DNA of 64,000 bases. It comes from Candidatus Binatia bacterium (GTDB taxonomy: Bacteria; Desulfobacterota; Binatia; Bin18). Numbering within the stretch: the stretch's first letter is position 1; every line of letters begins with the position of its first letter. The stretch spans positions 1 through 64,000 of the forward strand of contig JAJDTY010000050.1 of the NCBI GenBank assembly GCA_022826945.1, in the 5' to 3' direction. Shown piece by piece: positions 62,717-64,000 of the stretch. The position numbers were made by a program, and so were the translations under genes. Under the pieces are notes generated by a model. It had not been told where the DNA came from. It worked only from the letters and a program-made list of their open reading frames with translations, and searched no databases.

Positions 62717-63265
62717 ATGGTTCACCCCTTCATCAACATAGTCTCGTTTTACCTCGGCTGGTTTGCCTGTCTCCTGGGCGCTACCCACAGCATGCCGTGG
62801 CTTGGCGTACTGGTCATGGCTGCGTTACTGGCGCTACATCTCTTTCTGACGGCAAATCGTACACAGGAATTACGCTTCATCCTGGTTACGGGCCTACTCG
62901 GGACCAGTCTGGATTCGCTGCTCATGCTGGGCGGTCTGTACACCTTTACGAATCACACCCTCTCATGGCTGTGTCCCGTATGGATGACGGCGCTGTGGAT
63001 GGGGTTTGCCTCAACCCTCAATCACTCCATGCGCTGGCTGCGCGGACGCTATCGCCTGGCCGGTCTCTTTGGTGCGGCTGGCGGGCCGCTGAGCTATTAT
63101 GCCGGCGCGGGCCTGGGCGCGCTGAGCTTTCTCCCTTCTACCGGGACCACGCTGATGGTCCTTGCTGTGGTGTGGAGCCTCGTCGTGCCCGGCCTCCTGC
63201 GGCTGGCCCACACCATGTCATCCCCAGGTCAACCCAGAAGAGCCGTGATTGCCTCTCGGCGATAG
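62717..63265 (+). CDS. DUF2878-family membrane protein
   Basis: A 182-residue protein with five or so hydrophobic segments. NIVSFYLGWFACLLGATHSM, then GVLVMAALLALHLFLTANRT, LVTGLLGTSLDSLLMLGGLY, CPVWMTALWMGFASTLNHSM and GAAGGPLSYYAGAGLGALSF correspond to the DUF2878 pattern. Function unknown. Its 3' end overlaps the opposite SRPBCC gene by 37 bases, so one of the two ends could be mis-set. The start codon has no strong ribosome-binding site. Confidence 0.7.
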   Translation: MVHPFINIVSFYLGWFACLLGATHSMPWLGVLVMAALLALHLFLTANRTQELRFILVTGLLGTSLDSLLMLGGLYTFTNHTLSWLCPVWMTALWMGFASTLNHSMRWLRGRYRLAGLFGAAGGPLSYYAGAGLGALSFLPSTGTTLMVLAVVWSLVVPGLLRLAHTMSSPGQPRRAVIASRR

Positions 63266-63687
63266 TCAAAGATGCGTTCCAGCATACGGGCGACAAAGAG
63301 TTTCTTGGCCAGAGTACCAATAATGCCGTACGGGATGTCGTAATCCACCACATCCCGCATCAGGGTTCCATCGACGCCGGCTGAGAACTCATGCAGATGC
63401 ACCCAGTACTTATAGGGTCCGGAGAGCTGGCTATCGACAAAACGGTGCGGGGGCGCGTAGTCCTCTATTCGTGTAGTCCACTGGATAGGAATACCGACGA
63501 GTCTGAGATGATATTCAATATGCGCGCCGGTCTGCATAGTTACAGGCAATGGAGTCAGAATATGAAAATGCAAAAACGGCGGAGTAATGCGTTCCAGGTT
63601 TCCCGCGTCAGCAAAAAATGAGAAAACGGTCTCCAGCGGTTGGGAAATGCGCTGCACTCGCTCAAGTCGGTACCGAGCCGTCATCAT
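63229..63687 (-). CDS. SRPBCC (START-like) family protein
   Basis: A 152-residue ligand-binding-fold protein. QRISQPLETVFSFFADAGNL and ERITPPFLHFHIL, then LSGPYKYWVHLHEFSAGVDG and RDVVDYDIPYGIIGTLAKKL follow residues 1-150 of the fusion protein at 56539-57966 in order. It is therefore a free-standing paralogue flanking the same operon. Such domains bind lipids, polyketides or similar hydrophobic molecules. Divergent from the DUF983 gene. Confidence 0.85.
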   Translation of the reverse strand: MMTARYRLERVQRISQPLETVFSFFADAGNLERITPPFLHFHILTPLPVTMQTGAHIEYHLRLVGIPIQWTTRIEDYAPPHRFVDSQLSGPYKYWVHLHEFSAGVDGTLMRDVVDYDIPYGIIGTLAKKLFVARMLERIFDYRREAITALLG

Positions 63688-63795
63688 TGTATCCAGCGTA
63701 GCGGATGAAAAGAGCTCGACAAGTGGATGGCGTGGGGCTGTCGTCGGCCCAGAGCGAGGCAGGACAGCAGATGACCCCCTAGAAAGACATCCCGT

Positions 63796-64000
63796 ATGCT
63801 CCGTCGCCTCCTGCCCATCCTCGGTCGCTGTCTCCGCCTTCAGTGCCCACGCTGTGGACAGGGCCGTCTGTTTGTGCGCACCTTTACGCTTTTTGAGCGG
63901 TGTCCAGTGTGCGCTTTGTCCTTTGAACCGGAACAGGGCTATTACGTTGGCGCGATTTACCTCAATTACGCCGCCACGGTGTTGATTGCCACACCTGGAT
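63796..64000 (+). CDS. DUF983-family protein, cut by the window end
   Basis: First 68 codons. MLRRLLPILGRCLRLQCPRC and GQGRLFVRTFTLFERCPVCA give the zinc-ribbon CPRCG...CPVC pair of DUF983, followed by EPEQGYYVGAIYLNYAATVL, the start of the first membrane helix. The rest is beyond the window. Usually a small inner-membrane protein near cytochrome-oxidase or fatty-acid genes, function unknown. Confidence 0.75.
   Translation, partial: MLRRLLPILGRCLRLQCPRCGQGRLFVRTFTLFERCPVCALSFEPEQGYYVGAIYLNYAATVLIATPG

Overview
The window looks like a chromosomal segment of an uncultivated, metabolically versatile, Gram-negative-type bacterium. Evidence for a two-membrane envelope: lspA, an RND pump with an outer-membrane channel, DUF1302/DUF1329 outer-membrane proteins and a LolD/AttH-type operon. 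Base composition is moderately GC-rich. Four luciferase-like (LLM) flavin oxidoreductases, two amidohydrolase-2 proteins, two 2OG-Fe(II)/phytanoyl-type dioxygenases, an enoyl-CoA hydratase, MaoC and DUF1329/DUF1302 proteins recall Tectomicrobia/Entotheonella-, Binatota- or deltaproteobacteria-like genomes. This is inference; no rRNA or marker gene is present to decide it. I see no tRNA, rRNA, CRISPR array, intact transposase or prophage.

Layout: 1-10 kb holds a broken alpha/beta hydrolase, an amidohydrolase, an AbrB/PIN toxin-antitoxin pair with its own promoter and repeats, an LLM oxidoreductase, an aminotransferase, a SnoaL-like protein, a TPR protein, an enoyl-CoA hydratase, a HAD protein, a GST and a methyltransferase. 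10-22 kb holds a DUF2889 protein, a B12-binding radical SAM protein of HpnP type, a second amidohydrolase, a DUF1329-DUF1302 pair, a 2OG oxygenase, a tandem rhodanese, a DUF1989 protein, a LuxR regulator and a ferritin-like helical protein. 22-28 kb is unusual: three proteins with solute-binding-protein folds but no signal peptides are mixed with a YbaK deacylase, a PhyH dioxygenase and a DszA-like monooxygenase, without any permease or ATPase.

28-32.5 kb holds DNA alkyl-transfer repair (Ogt), an epimerase, a GNAT enzyme that appears to start at CTG, another LLM protein and a cytochrome c fused to an outer-membrane barrel. 32.5-35.7 kb is an AT-richer, scarred island: a SufT fragment, a secreted orphan, two tandem secreted six-cysteine paralogues with a nearly conserved leader, a truncated GntR/MocR regulator and three copies of a short repeat. 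35.7-46 kb has a second DUF1329, a zinc alcohol dehydrogenase, a MaoC protein, an HxlR regulator with a palindromic site, and a complete tripartite RND efflux operon followed by a bile-acid-symporter-like gene and a short 3' relic of another efflux channel gene.

47-56 kb holds YceI, a two-RCK potassium channel, an NCS2 purine permease, a SEL1-repeat protein, LspA, a RidA homologue and YcgN. It also holds the most notable gene: a tandem GST/glutaredoxin-type protein whose first CPFC site reads TGA-Pro-Phe-Cys with a SECIS-like hairpin just downstream, a probable selenoprotein that ordinary gene calling would truncate. 56-64 kb is an Att/Lol-like operon (ABC ATPase, FtsX permease, AttH, an SRPBCC-epimerase fusion, DUF4149), then DUF2878, an SRPBCC paralogue and the start of a DUF983 protein.
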